Shown here piece after piece: positions 17,897 through 26,829 of a stretch of 51,590 nt of DNA; the stretch's first letter is position 1; every line of letters begins with the position of its first letter. Made by a program: the position numbers and the translations under genes. The DNA is taken from contig SVJB01000012.1 of the NCBI GenBank assembly GCA_015069185.1, positions 1-51,590 on the forward strand, given 5' to 3'. Origin of the DNA: Oscillospiraceae bacterium (GTDB lineage: Bacteria > Bacillota > Clostridia > UBA1212 > UBA1255). Below the pieces are notes generated by a model that made no database searches, was not told where the DNA came from, and saw only the letters and a program-made list of their open reading frames with translations.

Positions 17897-19576
17897 ATGA
17901 GTACTTACAAAAGTGATATTGAGATTGCGCAAAGCGCTGTAATGTCTCCCATAGAAGAGATTGCAGATAAGGCCGGAATTGATAGAGAATACGTAGAGTA
18001 TTACGGAAAATATAAGGCAAAGATTGATACATGGTCTATGCCACATAAAGAGGCAAAGGCAAAGCTTGTTCTGGTGACAGCAATAACACCTACTCCGGCA
18101 GGAGAGGGCAAGACGACAACGACTATCGGTCTGGCAGATGGTCTGCAGAAAATCGGCAAGAAGCCTATTGTTGCTTTAAGAGAACCTTCGCTTGGCCCTG
18201 TGTTTGGCGTTAAGGGTGGTGCTGCAGGTGGCGGATATGCCCAGGTAGTACCTATGGAAGATATTAATTTGCATTTCACAGGCGATTTTCACGCAATTGG
18301 TGCAGCTAATAATTTATTGGCTGCTATGTTGGATAATCATATTTATCAAGGTAACAGCTTGGGCATTGATCCAAGACGTATTACATGGCGCAGATGTGTT
18401 GATATGAATGACCGTCAACTTCGTTTCGTTACCAACGGCCTGGGCGGCAGAGTAAACGGCGTGCCTCGCGAAGATGGATATGATATTACAGTTGCCTCTG
18501 AGATTATGGCGGTACTGTGCTTGTCGTCTTCGCTTACTGATCTCAAAGCACGTCTTGGCAGAATTATTGTAGGATATACGTATGATGAGAAGCCAGTAAC
18601 GGCATCGATGCTCAAAGCAGAAGGCGCGATGGCTGCACTTCTTAAAGATGCCCTCAAGCCAAACCTGGTCCAGACTCTCGAAGGTACACCTGCTTTGGTA
18701 CACGGTGGTCCTTTTGCAAATATTGCTCACGGTTGCAACTCAGTTATTGCTACTAAGACTGCTATGGAGCTTGGTGAATATGCGATAACAGAGGCTGGCT
18801 TTGGTGCGGATCTTGGTGCAGAGAAGTTCCTTGACATTAAGTGCCGTGTAGCAAACTTGCGTCCGTCGGCAGTCGTTGTGGTAGCAACAGTACGTGCTCT
18901 TAAGATGCACGGCGGAGTACCTAAGACTGAACTTGCCGGTGAGAATATTGCAGCACTTGAGAGAGGTCTGCCTAATTTGCTCAGACACGTATCTAACATT
19001 CGTGATGTGTACAAGCTCCCTTGTGTAGTTGCCATTAACCGTTTTGTTCAGGATAGTGAAGCAGAACTCAGGCTTATAGCTGATAAATGTAAAGAGTTGG
19101 GTGTTAACGTAGCTCTGTCCGAAGTCTGGGCAAAGGGTGGCGATGGTGCTATTGATCTTGCCAAGGAGGTTGTTCGTCTCTGTGAAGAAGAGGACAGTAG
19201 TAATTTTACTTTCAGCTATACCGATGAAATGACACTGGATGAGAAGCTTACAGCTATTACTCAAAAGGTATACCGAGGAAACGGCGTTCTCTATACAGCA
19301 GATGCTATCAAGCAGAAGAAGCAATTGGAGGATATGGGCTTTGGTAATTTGCCTGTTTGTGTTGCTAAGACTCAGTATAGTTTTTCTGATGATATGGCAA
19401 AGATTGGTGCTCCGGAGAATTTTGATATTACTGTACGTTCTCTTAAGGTATCTGCCGGCGCAGGATTTGTAGTGGCACTTACAGGTAACATTATGACGAT
19501 GCCGGGTCTACCAAAAGTGCCGGCTGCAGAGCGCATTGACATTGATGAAAAAGGAAATATTTCCGGATTGTTTTAA
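17897..19576 (+). CDS. fhs: Formate--tetrahydrofolate ligase
   Basis: This 559-residue enzyme is full length for the family. It joins formate to tetrahydrofolate with ATP, giving 10-formyl-THF for purine synthesis, and is also the entry of the methyl branch in acetogens. The P-loop [15 protein letters not shown] is at about 63-77, followed by [23 protein letters not shown] and the C-terminal [28 protein letters not shown] ribosome site precedes the ATG by 16 nt from the upstream stop. No other Wood-Ljungdahl gene is nearby, but the corrinoid methyl-transfer operon at 36-43 kb would draw on or feed the same folate pool (inference). A bidirectional terminator follows. Confidence 0.97.
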   Translation: MSTYKSDIEIAQSAVMSPIEEIADKAGIDREYVEYYGKYKAKIDTWSMPHKEAKAKLVLVTAITPTPAGEGKTTTTIGLADGLQKIGKKPIVALREPSLGPVFGVKGGAAGGGYAQVVPMEDINLHFTGDFHAIGAANNLLAAMLDNHIYQGNSLGIDPRRITWRRCVDMNDRQLRFVTNGLGGRVNGVPREDGYDITVASEIMAVLCLSSSLTDLKARLGRIIVGYTYDEKPVTASMLKAEGAMAALLKDALKPNLVQTLEGTPALVHGGPFANIAHGCNSVIATKTAMELGEYAITEAGFGADLGAEKFLDIKCRVANLRPSAVVVVATVRALKMHGGVPKTELAGENIAALERGLPNLLRHVSNIRDVYKLPCVVAINRFVQDSEAELRLIADKCKELGVNVALSEVWAKGGDGAIDLAKEVVRLCEEEDSSNFTFSYTDEMTLDEKLTAITQKVYRGNGVLYTADAIKQKKQLEDMGFGNLPVCVAKTQYSFSDDMAKIGAPENFDITVRSLKVSAGAGFVVALTGNIMTMPGLPKVPAAERIDIDEKGNISGLF

Positions 19577-19587
19577 GATTATGTAAT

Positions 19588-19641
19588 AAAAAAGAAGCTC
19601 CCTGCCGATGTTAGCTTACATTTGGCAGGGAGTTATTTTTT
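19588..19641. terminator. Bidirectional terminator between fhs and the GHL10 gene
   Basis: CTCCCTGCC (19598-19606) pairs with GGCAGGGAG (19624-19632). An A-rich stretch lies on the left and TTATTTTTT on the right, so it can end both convergent transcripts. Confidence 0.85.
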
Positions 19642-19647
19642 AATGCG

Positions 19648-20964
19648 CTACCAACATATTTCCTTTAATACAGGAATAAAGTTGTTTACTTCATCTTGGG
19701 TATTGCTTACCGGTTCACCCGATACAGGATCATAGAAATATTGGTAGCAAAAAACAGCAATACCTGTACAATGCGTGAGGTCCTTAGTATAGCCGAGGCA
19801 CCTTTCTAGAATATCGTTATTTTGTTGCCATTCATACTGACCGCTACCAGCCAGATTATCTATCTTTGAATATGCTTTGCCAAAGGTCATGCCAATAACA
19901 AGATTTACGGATCTGGTCCTTATAATATCTCTGAAAGTGTTGCAAACAGATACAAAATCGTATGTTTCATGTTCCAATCCGAAATAAACCTGTGGACAAA
20001 TGTAGTCGATATATCCATACGTACTGCACCATGTATATATGTCTGCGCAATGTAAGTTATACACGTTTGTTATAATGCCGGCAGGGCTGATGCCAAAAAT
20101 CAAGTCGGGATTTACTGCCTTTGTTGCAGCATAAAGCCCTGCTACCAACTTATTTAATGCCTCTCGGCGAAAATCCATTAGTCCAAGCTTGCCGCCATGT
20201 GCCTTATATTCCTGATATGCTTTTATATCAAAGTTCTCGTCTGTAGTGGGGTAGAAGTAATCGTCCATATGTAGTCCATCGAATTGATATTTTGTCAGTA
20301 CTTCTGTAGCTCCGTCAATAATAAGTTGACGAACTTCTTCGTAAGCAGGGTTTAAGTAATATACGTTGCTGTGAGGTACAATGTATGTACCGTTTTGCAA
20401 TTCGTTTTCGTACCATTGCTTGATTTTATATTGATTGTCTATTTTTGAGATTTTTGTGGTTGACATGGCGCGCATAGGATTTATCCATGCATGAATATCA
20501 AGCTCAACCTCATGCGCTTCTCTGACTATAATCTCCACCGGATCATAATCAGCTACATTGCCGTATTTACCCACGACATACTCTGACATAGGGTAGTATT
20601 CTGACGGATACATACTGTCTGCGTTTGGTCTGACCTGCAGAATAATAGTGTTGAACCCTAATGACTTAACATTTTTCAGTATTTTCTTAATGTTTTCTGT
20701 GAAAACACTTTGATCCGCTTGAAGACCGGTCTGTGGATTTGTATATGTTTTTGTAAGATCGTATTGAGAAATCCATATTGCTTTGAAGTCTCCCATATCC
20801 GGTGCGGCTGGATCATTGTTGTTTATTGTGGGTGTACTTGTGGGGCGTATGCTTGGAGATACTTCAGAAGGCGTTTTTTCTAACGAACAAGATGAAAACA
20901 AAATAACACAGCAAAGCAAGATAACCAAAAGTATATGTTTTTTATCAAAGAAACCGGATCGCAT
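19648..20964 (-). CDS. GHL10-type (DUF187) family 10-like glycoside hydrolase lipoprotein
   Basis: The protein has 438 residues. The signal peptide ends in lipobox LFSSC (Cys26), with a T/P-rich linker after it. The catalytic barrel opens FKAIWISQYDL and shows SLGFNTIILQVRPNADSMYPS, DIHAWINPMRA, PAYEEVRQLIIDGATEVLTKYQFDGLHMDDYFYP and DYICPQVYFG, all signatures of the GHL10/DUF187 family. These are secreted enzymes thought to act on peptidoglycan-like or other glycans. The HMDDYFYP strand carries the likely catalytic acids. AGGAG lies 11 nt ahead of the ATG. Confidence 0.87.
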   Translation of the reverse strand: MRSGFFDKKHILLVILLCCVILFSSCSLEKTPSEVSPSIRPTSTPTINNNDPAAPDMGDFKAIWISQYDLTKTYTNPQTGLQADQSVFTENIKKILKNVKSLGFNTIILQVRPNADSMYPSEYYPMSEYVVGKYGNVADYDPVEIIVREAHEVELDIHAWINPMRAMSTTKISKIDNQYKIKQWYENELQNGTYIVPHSNVYYLNPAYEEVRQLIIDGATEVLTKYQFDGLHMDDYFYPTTDENFDIKAYQEYKAHGGKLGLMDFRREALNKLVAGLYAATKAVNPDLIFGISPAGIITNVYNLHCADIYTWCSTYGYIDYICPQVYFGLEHETYDFVSVCNTFRDIIRTRSVNLVIGMTFGKAYSKIDNLAGSGQYEWQQNNDILERCLGYTKDLTHCTGIAVFCYQYFYDPVSGEPVSNTQDEVNNFIPVLKEICW

Positions 20965-21040
20965 TATAGAAATATCTCCTGTGTTTTTTGTTTATCATAT
21001 CGTAACGATTAGATATTTTCAAGGGGGGAGGCGATGCTGG

Positions 21041-21136
21041 ATGTTTCTTTCTATTATATCTGTACTGTGTAATATTATAAACTGCATCGTCAAAGTTGTA
21101 GAATTTATTATACATATGATTAATAAAAGAAAATGA
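21041..21136 (+). CDS. Candidate 31-residue hydrophobic peptide (type I toxin-like)
   Basis: An unusually strong ribosome site (AAGGGGGGAGG, 21021-21031) stands 9 nt before an ATG. The frame encodes about 26 mostly hydrophobic residues starting MFLSIISVLCNIINC and ends with the basic tail MINKRK. This is the size and layout of membrane-acting type I toxins (Fst/TxpA/BsrG-like); the sequence itself is not one I recognise. Its stop codon lies inside a hairpin followed by direct repeats, and a consensus promoter on the other strand would make an RNA antisense to its 3' end (see the ncRNA entry). The frame also continues upstream as the shadow of the GHL10 gene, which weakens the call somewhat. 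Confidence 0.4.
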   Translation: MFLSIISVLCNIINCIVKVVEFIIHMINKRK

Positions 21137-21222
21137 CCGTCTGTCCAGAACACAGACGGTCATTTGTGAGATAAATCTCGCAATTTAGACGGTCATTTGT
21201 GGGCAACCGTTTGGTTTCCACA
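21126..21222 (-). ncRNA. Candidate antisense RNA (about 95 nt) over the toxin-like peptide 3' end
   Basis: A minus-strand promoter at 21228-21255 would start RNA near 21221. Reading leftwards, the RNA contains two copies of the motif complementary to AGACGGTCATTTGTG and then a hairpin (ATGACCGTCTGT/ACAGACGGTCAT, 21133-21163) followed by TTTTCTTTTATT, a good intrinsic terminator. The RNA would overlap the last codons, stop and 3' tail of the peptide at 21041-21136. An alternative is an attenuated leader of the GHL10 gene, which starts 160 nt further on. Confidence 0.4.
21133..21201. repeat. Hairpin plus 15-bp direct repeat at the candidate toxin-antitoxin 3' end
   Basis: ATGACCGTCTGT (21133-21144) pairs perfectly with ACAGACGGTCAT (21152-21163). 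The right arm is repeated: AGACGGTCATTTGTG occurs at 21154-21168 and again at 21187-21201, with a small GAGAT/ATCTC hairpin between. The left arm can therefore pair with either copy. Confidence 0.85.
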
Positions 21223-21227
21223 TTTCT

Positions 21228-21255
21228 ATTATATGCTGATAAATGCTGTTGTCAA
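21228..21255 (-). promoter_or_regulatory. Consensus promoter of the candidate antisense RNA
   Basis: On the minus strand TTGACA (21250-21255) and TATAAT (21228-21233) are both perfect, with a 16-bp spacer. No start codon with a ribosome site lies between it and the terminator hairpin at 21133-21163. Confidence 0.65.
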
Positions 21256-21267
21256 TACAGAAAATTC

Positions 21268-21384
21268 TCAATTTATTTCTCTTATCAACACACGGTTTTG
21301 TGAATGGAAGAGGGAAATAGTACCGTCTTCTGCAATAATCTGAATTTGTTCATTTTCATAGTCTGACCACTGTTTTATTTTCAC
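21268..21384 (-). CDS. Possible 38-codon small ORF or gene tail downstream of the phosphoesterase
   Basis: Seven nucleotides after the stop of the metallophosphoesterase, a GTG opens a frame encoding residues that look protein-like, with KQWSDYENEQIQIIAEDG and then HSQNRVLIREIN before TGA. The alternation of polar and aliphatic residues suggests a small beta-rich fold. There is only a weak ribosome site, so it may be a small protein, translated by coupling, or the tail of a decayed gene. No family recognised. Confidence 0.3.
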   Translation of the reverse strand: MKIKQWSDYENEQIQIIAEDGTISLFHSQNRVLIREIN

Positions 21385-21390
21385 GCAGGA

Positions 21391-22554
21391 TTATCCTACA
21401 TATTCAAGCTGTGAGTAAAGATTTTCAACGCTAAAGGAGTTATCGCTTTCATTAATAGTAATAAGTGTGCTTCCTAACATATCCTTAAAATGATAATCAT
21501 ATGTGCCTGTCTTTACACCAAAGGTTAATCGTATATTTTTATACATGATACTTGTGCATACTCCATGACAATGCCCCATAAACATTCCGGTACAGCCAAT
21601 CTCCTGAGCTGTTATATAGAAATCAATGTTGTCAAAGCCCCATGGAATTTCATAACTAAAACCTGAGTCCCCCTCTCTATCTGCATAAAAAGGATTATCT
21701 TTGTTATATGTATCAGGATATAAATTTTTCAACGAGAAATATACTTCGCGTGGAGGTATGTGCATAAATATCAAAGCAGGAATATCGCCTGTGACAGTAG
21801 AAGATTTATCATGACAGTCTATCATCCACTCAATTTGATCAAGGTAAACACCAGGAGTTTGTTGCAGTTTATCAATGTCTTTATTATCAGGCATCAGGCT
21901 CTCTCCCGGATTGTCCTTTACACAACAACCATTTGTATCTAACATATAGAACATATATTTATATTCATCGCCTTGTTTTACCGCTACTGTATAGTTAGAG
22001 TTGCCTGTTACTGTCCCTCTTCTGAATACACAATTTTTTGTTTTTTCCAGTTGTTTTATTTGCCACATAACGCCCTTGGCGCTTTCGTTGTCGTGATTGC
22101 CAAATACGACAATCCATGGCACGCCAAAGGAATCAATTTTATCACAGATATCAAGCCACATAGAGCCATCATCATCAAGTTCGCCGTAAATATTGTCTCC
22201 GATCAATACAATCATGTCAGGATTGGCGCGTGCCACGGCTTCATCTACATATCTCCACAAGCGAATCTCATGGTCGTGAATTCCGTGTGAAAAGAATGCG
22301 CCGCCTACCTGATTCTTGCGATTCTCATTTCGGGCGCCACTAAGCTCCTGCATCTGCATGTCCGAAAGCTGCAGAATCTTTATATCTTGCCCTTCAGGAA
22401 AAGAAATCTCGAAATCAATTCCGTTTTCAGATTTTTTGTCTGTCACAACAGCATTGTTGATATTTCTTACGGTCGGCTGTTTGTTGCAGGCCGGCATACT
22501 CATAAAACCAAGCAAAGTTGCAGTGAATAATGTAAATGATAATAACTTTTTCAT
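21391..22554 (-). CDS. Calcineurin-like metallophosphoesterase lipoprotein
   Basis: This 387-residue protein has a type II signal peptide (SMPAC, Cys23). All metallophosphoesterase metal motifs are present in order: ILQLSDMQM (about 58), VLIGDNIYG, VVFGNHDNE, ALIFMHIPP and GMFMGHCHG. It therefore binds a two-metal centre and hydrolyses some phosphoester outside the membrane; the substrate is unknown. I use the ATG after GGAG and a 6-nt spacer; a TTG four codons upstream is inside that ribosome site. It is divergent from the FAD oxidoreductase gene. Confidence 0.88.
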   Translation of the reverse strand: MKKLLSFTLFTATLLGFMSMPACNKQPTVRNINNAVVTDKKSENGIDFEISFPEGQDIKILQLSDMQMQELSGARNENRKNQVGGAFFSHGIHDHEIRLWRYVDEAVARANPDMIVLIGDNIYGELDDDGSMWLDICDKIDSFGVPWIVVFGNHDNESAKGVMWQIKQLEKTKNCVFRRGTVTGNSNYTVAVKQGDEYKYMFYMLDTNGCCVKDNPGESLMPDNKDIDKLQQTPGVYLDQIEWMIDCHDKSSTVTGDIPALIFMHIPPREVYFSLKNLYPDTYNKDNPFYADREGDSGFSYEIPWGFDNIDFYITAQEIGCTGMFMGHCHGVCTSIMYKNIRLTFGVKTGTYDYHFKDMLGSTLITINESDNSFSVENLYSQLEYVG

Positions 22555-22622
22555 ATTAATCTCCAATAATAGATTTTATGAATATATTATCCTATTCGCT
22601 GTGACTTGTGTCAAGTATTTTA

Positions 22623-22655
22623 GTTTTTGAATTTTTGCCCCGCAAATTCAAAAAC
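22623..22655. repeat. Palindromic repeat, copy 1 (GTTTTTGAA...TTCAAAAAC)
   Basis: GTTTTTGAATTT (22623-22634) and AAATTCAAAAAC (22644-22655) form a perfect 12-bp stem with loop TTGCCCCGC. A second copy with the same arms lies at 28180-28212. Both sit between a minus-strand start and a plus-strand start. The surrounding 22555-22779 contains no convincing gene. Confidence 0.75.
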
Positions 22656-22779
22656 AAGCAGGATGGTATTAAATGCAGTTAAAGAAAAACTTGTCTCATC
22701 ACTTCTGTCACTGACCCTTGACCTTGCATACGAACCGCTGTACAATCTATTGGAAAATGTAAAGCATAGGGAGACGCAA

Positions 22780-24387
22780 ATGCTCGAAATAAAAAACATC
22801 ACTTTCCCGGTATCGTATGATGATAAGCAGATAAAGGAAATAATTGCACAAAGGATAGGTATCCAAACGCAGGAGATAGAAGCTTTTAAGTACCTGCGCA
22901 AGTCAATCGATGCCAGAAAGAAAAGCGATGTTAAGTTTTGTGCCAACATAGGTGTTACCATACGTCCGGGAAAGGTTTCTGAGGAGCAAATTGTATCAGC
23001 TTGTGTGCAACAGTTAGTAGATGTACGGACTTTTGTTCCTCCAATGCAAAGACATGTAAAGAAGGCTGTATCGAAGCTGCCTCCGGTGGTTTGCGGAGCC
23101 GGACCTGCAGGCATGTTTGCAGCATATAAATTAGCATTAGCTGGTCTCAAACCCATTCTTATAGAGCGGGGTGCAGATGCAGACACAAGGCTCAGACAAA
23201 TAGAAGAGTTTAACAATGGTGGCGTGCTTGACCTGAAGTCCAATGTACAGTTTGGCGAAGGCGGTGCAGGTACATTTTCTGATGGAAAGCTTACAACTAA
23301 CATACATGACGAGCGAGTTCAGGACGTCCTTAATATTTTTTATCAGTGTGGAGCTCCGGAAGAGATTCTATACTTAGCCAAGCCACATCTTGGCACTGAC
23401 AATTTGTGTAATATCGTTAAGAATCTGCGCAAAAAGATAATCGAAAACGGCGGTACGGTGCGGTTCATGACGGAGCTTACAGATATTCTCATAGAGGACA
23501 GCAAAGTGTGCGGTGTGGTCGTAAATAACGACGAAGTAATACAAACGGATAAACTGATAATTGCTGCAGGACATAGTGCCAGAGATGTATTTGAGATGTT
23601 ATATCGACATAATGTAGATATGGAGAGCAAGCCTTTTTCTATAGGAGTACGAGTAGAACATCTTCAGGAAGAAATAAATAAAGCCCAATACGGAGAGTTT
23701 GCCAAATATTTAGGTGCTGCAGACTATAAGCTATCATGCCATTTACCCAGTGGCAGGAGCGTATATACCTTCTGTATGTGTCCAGGAGGCAGCGTGGTTG
23801 CCGCCTCTTGCGAAGAAGGAAAACTGGTGGTAAACGGCATGAGTAAATTTGATCGTAGTGGCGTTAATTCAAACTCTGCAGTATTGTGTAATGTAGAGCC
23901 TACAGATTTTCACAGTAATCATGTACTGGCGGGGATTGACTTTCAACAAAAGTATGAGATACTTGCATTTGAGCTGGGCGGAGGAAACTATAGTGCTCCG
24001 GCTCAGTTACTTGGAGATTTTTTGAAGAAAAGAGCAAGCCGTGGAGCAGGCCATATACAGCCTACATATCCAAGAGGCGTGACATGGTGTGACCTGTCAA
24101 AATGCCTGCCGCAATTTGCAGTAGAGGCTATACGTGAAGCATTGGTAATATTTGGCAGGAAGCTTCGCGGATTTGATAATAAAGACGCGGTACTTACAGG
24201 TGTGGAGACCAGGTCATCATCCCCGGTAAGAATTAAAAGAAATGAGCAGTACCAGAGCGTAAATCTTTCCGGATTATATCCATGCGGAGAGGGTGCAGGC
24301 TATGCAGGAGGCATTACCTCCGCGGCAGTTGACGGAATAAGGATAGCAGAGGCAATAATAGAACAATTGAATTATGGCAATAATTAA
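22780..24387 (+). CDS. NAD(P)/FAD-dependent oxidoreductase (uncharacterised FAD family)
   Basis: The protein has 535 residues. An N-terminal domain of about 100 residues (LEIKNITFPVSYDDKQIKEII...) precedes the dinucleotide-binding VVCGAGPAGMFAAYKLALAG (about 103-122), followed by NVQFGEGGAGTFSDGKL, DKLIIAAGHSARD and the C-terminal FAD motif SGLYPCGEGAGYAGGITSAA. This arrangement matches a conserved cytoplasmic flavoprotein family common in Firmicutes whose substrate is not known. The ATG chosen follows AGGGAG with a 6-nt spacer; a longer frame runs back over the palindromic repeat and is unlikely. The stop lies inside the next gene, whose start is 14 nt upstream, so the two are coupled. Confidence 0.85.
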   Translation: MLEIKNITFPVSYDDKQIKEIIAQRIGIQTQEIEAFKYLRKSIDARKKSDVKFCANIGVTIRPGKVSEEQIVSACVQQLVDVRTFVPPMQRHVKKAVSKLPPVVCGAGPAGMFAAYKLALAGLKPILIERGADADTRLRQIEEFNNGGVLDLKSNVQFGEGGAGTFSDGKLTTNIHDERVQDVLNIFYQCGAPEEILYLAKPHLGTDNLCNIVKNLRKKIIENGGTVRFMTELTDILIEDSKVCGVVVNNDEVIQTDKLIIAAGHSARDVFEMLYRHNVDMESKPFSIGVRVEHLQEEINKAQYGEFAKYLGAADYKLSCHLPSGRSVYTFCMCPGGSVVAASCEEGKLVVNGMSKFDRSGVNSNSAVLCNVEPTDFHSNHVLAGIDFQQKYEILAFELGGGNYSAPAQLLGDFLKKRASRGAGHIQPTYPRGVTWCDLSKCLPQFAVEAIREALVIFGRKLRGFDNKDAVLTGVETRSSSPVRIKRNEQYQSVNLSGLYPCGEGAGYAGGITSAAVDGIRIAEAIIEQLNYGNN

Positions 24388-25795
24388 TATAATCATCAAA
24401 ATAATTAATATAATCTCAGGTGCTATATCGCGGCTCCTTAGTTATAAAATTATATTTAAAATAACCGGTTTCTTTGCGACTCGCAGATTCCCAAAGGCCA
24501 AGAAGCAGCATCGATACGCCATATTAGTAGCTGCCCGCAACGAAGAAACAGTAATTGCCAACCTTATTGACAGTGTACACGCACAAGACTATCCGGCAGA
24601 ATTGATTACTATATTTGTTGTTGCAGATAATTGCACAGATAATACGGCCTATATCGCAAGACAAGCCGGTGCTATATGTTATGAACGCTTTGATCCAGAG
24701 CATCGTACCAAAGGATATGCGCTCCAATTTCTGGTAGAAAATATTCGTCGTGATTATGGTATTGAGACCTTTGAAGGTTATTTTATATTCGACGCTGACA
24801 ACTTGCTCAAGCAAGATTACATATCACGTATGAATGAGTCTTTTGATGCCGGTGAAAAGATAATTACATCTTACAGAAACTCTAAGAATTTTGACGATGA
24901 CTGGATATCAGCCTCGTATGCGCTTCATTGGCTGCGTACGGTAAGAACGGAAAACAGAGCGCGATCGATTTTCAGACTGGCCACAAGAGTACAGGGAACA
25001 GGATATATGTTCTCAAGCGAGTTAATAAAAGATGGTTGGAAATATACCTGCCTTACAGAAGATAGAGAGTTATGCGCAAATGCAGTAGCAGAGGGATATA
25101 GAATATCATTTAATTATGATGCACAATTTTATGACGAACAGCCTACTGAACTTAAAATAGCTTTGCGCCAGAGGCTACGTTGGGCAAAGGGTAACTTAGG
25201 TGTTTTCTACAGAACAGGTGGGAAGCTATTTAAGCATATTTTTGTGACAAACGGCATTGCAAATAAGAAAAATCAGGTTGAAGAAAGTGAACCGTCAAAT
25301 GGTAAGAAGTTATTGCGCAACATTCATTTCAGATTTATGAGTATGGACATGCTGTCTATTGTTTATCCCAGGGCTGCCTTATTAGTATTTAAGAGATTTA
25401 TAGTATATATATTAAGAGCAGTACTGGTGTTTGGGGCAGCATACAACGCATCTATACATATAGCACCAAAATTGTTTGCTTTCATATTTAACATATTTGA
25501 TATTACATTTGCACCTAAAACTATGGAATATAACCTGCTGTTGCTTACATTTTTCACCGTGTTAAGTATGTTATACATATATTTATCTGCTGTGGTTATT
25601 GCTGCGTATATATTTATAATGGAGAGAAAAAGAATTGAACCCATTAAATGGTATAAAAAAATATGGTTCTGTATTACTTTTCCGTTGTTTGACGTAATAG
25701 GCAAGGCGGCAATGATAATTGCATTCTTCAAAAAAGTGGAATGGTTACCCATCCCACATAAAGTTAATATGAAAATCGAAGATATTAAGAAGTAA
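24374..25795 (+). CDS. Family 2 glycosyltransferase, membrane-bound
   Basis: This 473-residue processive-type GT2 has a hydrophobic N-terminus, then the GT-A domain with YAILVAARNEETVIANLIDSV, FVVADNCTDNTA, IFDADN (DxD, nucleotide-sugar/metal binding), QGTGYMFSSELI, LTEDRELC (catalytic-base region) and QRLRWAKGN (the QxxRW motif of processive enzymes). Three or more C-terminal membrane segments follow (for example LLLLTFFTVLSMLYIYLSAV). It probably builds or extends a cell-surface polysaccharide, or transfers sugar to a lipid, at the membrane; the acceptor is unknown. It overlaps the FAD oxidoreductase by 14 nt and meets the PHP gene tail-to-tail with 1 bp between stops. Confidence 0.9.
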   Translation: MAIINIIIKIINIISGAISRLLSYKIIFKITGFFATRRFPKAKKQHRYAILVAARNEETVIANLIDSVHAQDYPAELITIFVVADNCTDNTAYIARQAGAICYERFDPEHRTKGYALQFLVENIRRDYGIETFEGYFIFDADNLLKQDYISRMNESFDAGEKIITSYRNSKNFDDDWISASYALHWLRTVRTENRARSIFRLATRVQGTGYMFSSELIKDGWKYTCLTEDRELCANAVAEGYRISFNYDAQFYDEQPTELKIALRQRLRWAKGNLGVFYRTGGKLFKHIFVTNGIANKKNQVEESEPSNGKKLLRNIHFRFMSMDMLSIVYPRAALLVFKRFIVYILRAVLVFGAAYNASIHIAPKLFAFIFNIFDITFAPKTMEYNLLLLTFFTVLSMLYIYLSAVVIAAYIFIMERKRIEPIKWYKKIWFCITFPLFDVIGKAAMIIAFFKKVEWLPIPHKVNMKIEDIKK

Positions 25796-25796
25796 T

Positions 25797-26822
25797 TTAT
25801 TTCAGAAGATCTTCTACAAAATATGCATTAGTGCAGGCGTGTTTTCCGTGTTTGTCAGTTACTGTTATTCTGAAATATCCACAATTTTGCGGGATATCAA
25901 ATGTTGCTTCGTAAACGGGAATATCGTTTTCACTGAAAACAACGCCGGCCTTTCTGATTGCATACATACAAGAAATACTATCTGCCCCGCTGCATTTAAT
26001 ATGAACATAGCCGTCTTCATACCATAACTCATAGATTTCAGGTCCCTCAGATGCATAAAAATTACCGTCTTCCAGGGCTTTTGTTATAGTGCGGTATTTA
26101 AGTTCGGGTGCTTTGATCACTGTGTATGCAACGCCGGAGTCACAATAACGTGAACCCAACTCAGCACCGTTGTGGTTGTCATCCGCACCAATACAATAAA
26201 TTTTCTTGCCGGCACGTAGCAAATCATCGTATACGCGAGGATTATAATCATCGAAGCCGCATGCAATACAGCTACCGTTAAACATCTCGAATGCGTGCAT
26301 TCCTTCATAATTTATATAGTCATTATAATTTTCTATAGACCATGTTGGATGATTATATGTGACAAAAAATCCCTTATCCCGTCCGGTTTTCATCATCTCA
26401 GACTGTTTCTCCCCACTGTATACCCGCACATAATCGGGCTCGCTGTCATCGAAAGTTACTTCGCTTCTGTGCTTTGGTGCGTTGGCAAATAAATACCCGG
26501 TGCGGTGCCAGAGGGGCTGCACAATGTTATCCTGTTCCAAAGCAATAAAGCATATATGGCAAGTTTTTATATGCTCAAAAGGCAAGGGCTTATTTTCGTT
26601 TGTTTCTACCTCAAAGGCATTAAGTGCCACAAATTCGTCGTCACATAGGTCGTTATGAGGAATCAACACATCATGGTCTGTATAGGCGACCACTGAGTAG
26701 CCCAGACTTTTATATATTTCTTTAACTTGCTCAGGCGTTTTGCGACCATCTGATATTGATGTGTGGCAATGAAGATTTGCTTTGTAGAAATTACCGCTTT
26801 CAGGAAGTAGATATTTTCTCAT
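25797..26822 (-). CDS. PHP-domain phosphoesterase
   Basis: The 341-residue cytoplasmic protein has a PHP (polymerase and histidinol phosphatase) metal centre: NLHCHTSISDGRKTPEQV near residue 16, VVAYTDHD, FEVETNEN, FVTYNHPTWS, FEMFNGS and YCIGADDNHN. These give the three-metal site typical of phosphoesterases. A C-terminal beta domain (VHIKCSGADSISCMYAIRKAG...) of about 75 residues is additional. It follows the MFS transporter gene by 7 bp, which suggests hydrolysis of a phosphorylated compound brought in by that transporter (inference). Substrate not determined. Confidence 0.85.
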   Translation of the reverse strand: MRKYLLPESGNFYKANLHCHTSISDGRKTPEQVKEIYKSLGYSVVAYTDHDVLIPHNDLCDDEFVALNAFEVETNENKPLPFEHIKTCHICFIALEQDNIVQPLWHRTGYLFANAPKHRSEVTFDDSEPDYVRVYSGEKQSEMMKTGRDKGFFVTYNHPTWSIENYNDYINYEGMHAFEMFNGSCIACGFDDYNPRVYDDLLRAGKKIYCIGADDNHNGAELGSRYCDSGVAYTVIKAPELKYRTITKALEDGNFYASEGPEIYELWYEDGYVHIKCSGADSISCMYAIRKAGVVFSENDIPVYEATFDIPQNCGYFRITVTDKHGKHACTNAYFVEDLLK

Positions 26823-26829
26823 GGGTAAG

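Noticed and set aside
22627-22779. N-terminal extension of the FAD oxidoreductase beginning within the palindromic repeat
   Set aside because: The first codons lie in the repeat stem, no ribosome site precedes them, and a good ribosome site and ATG exist at 22780.
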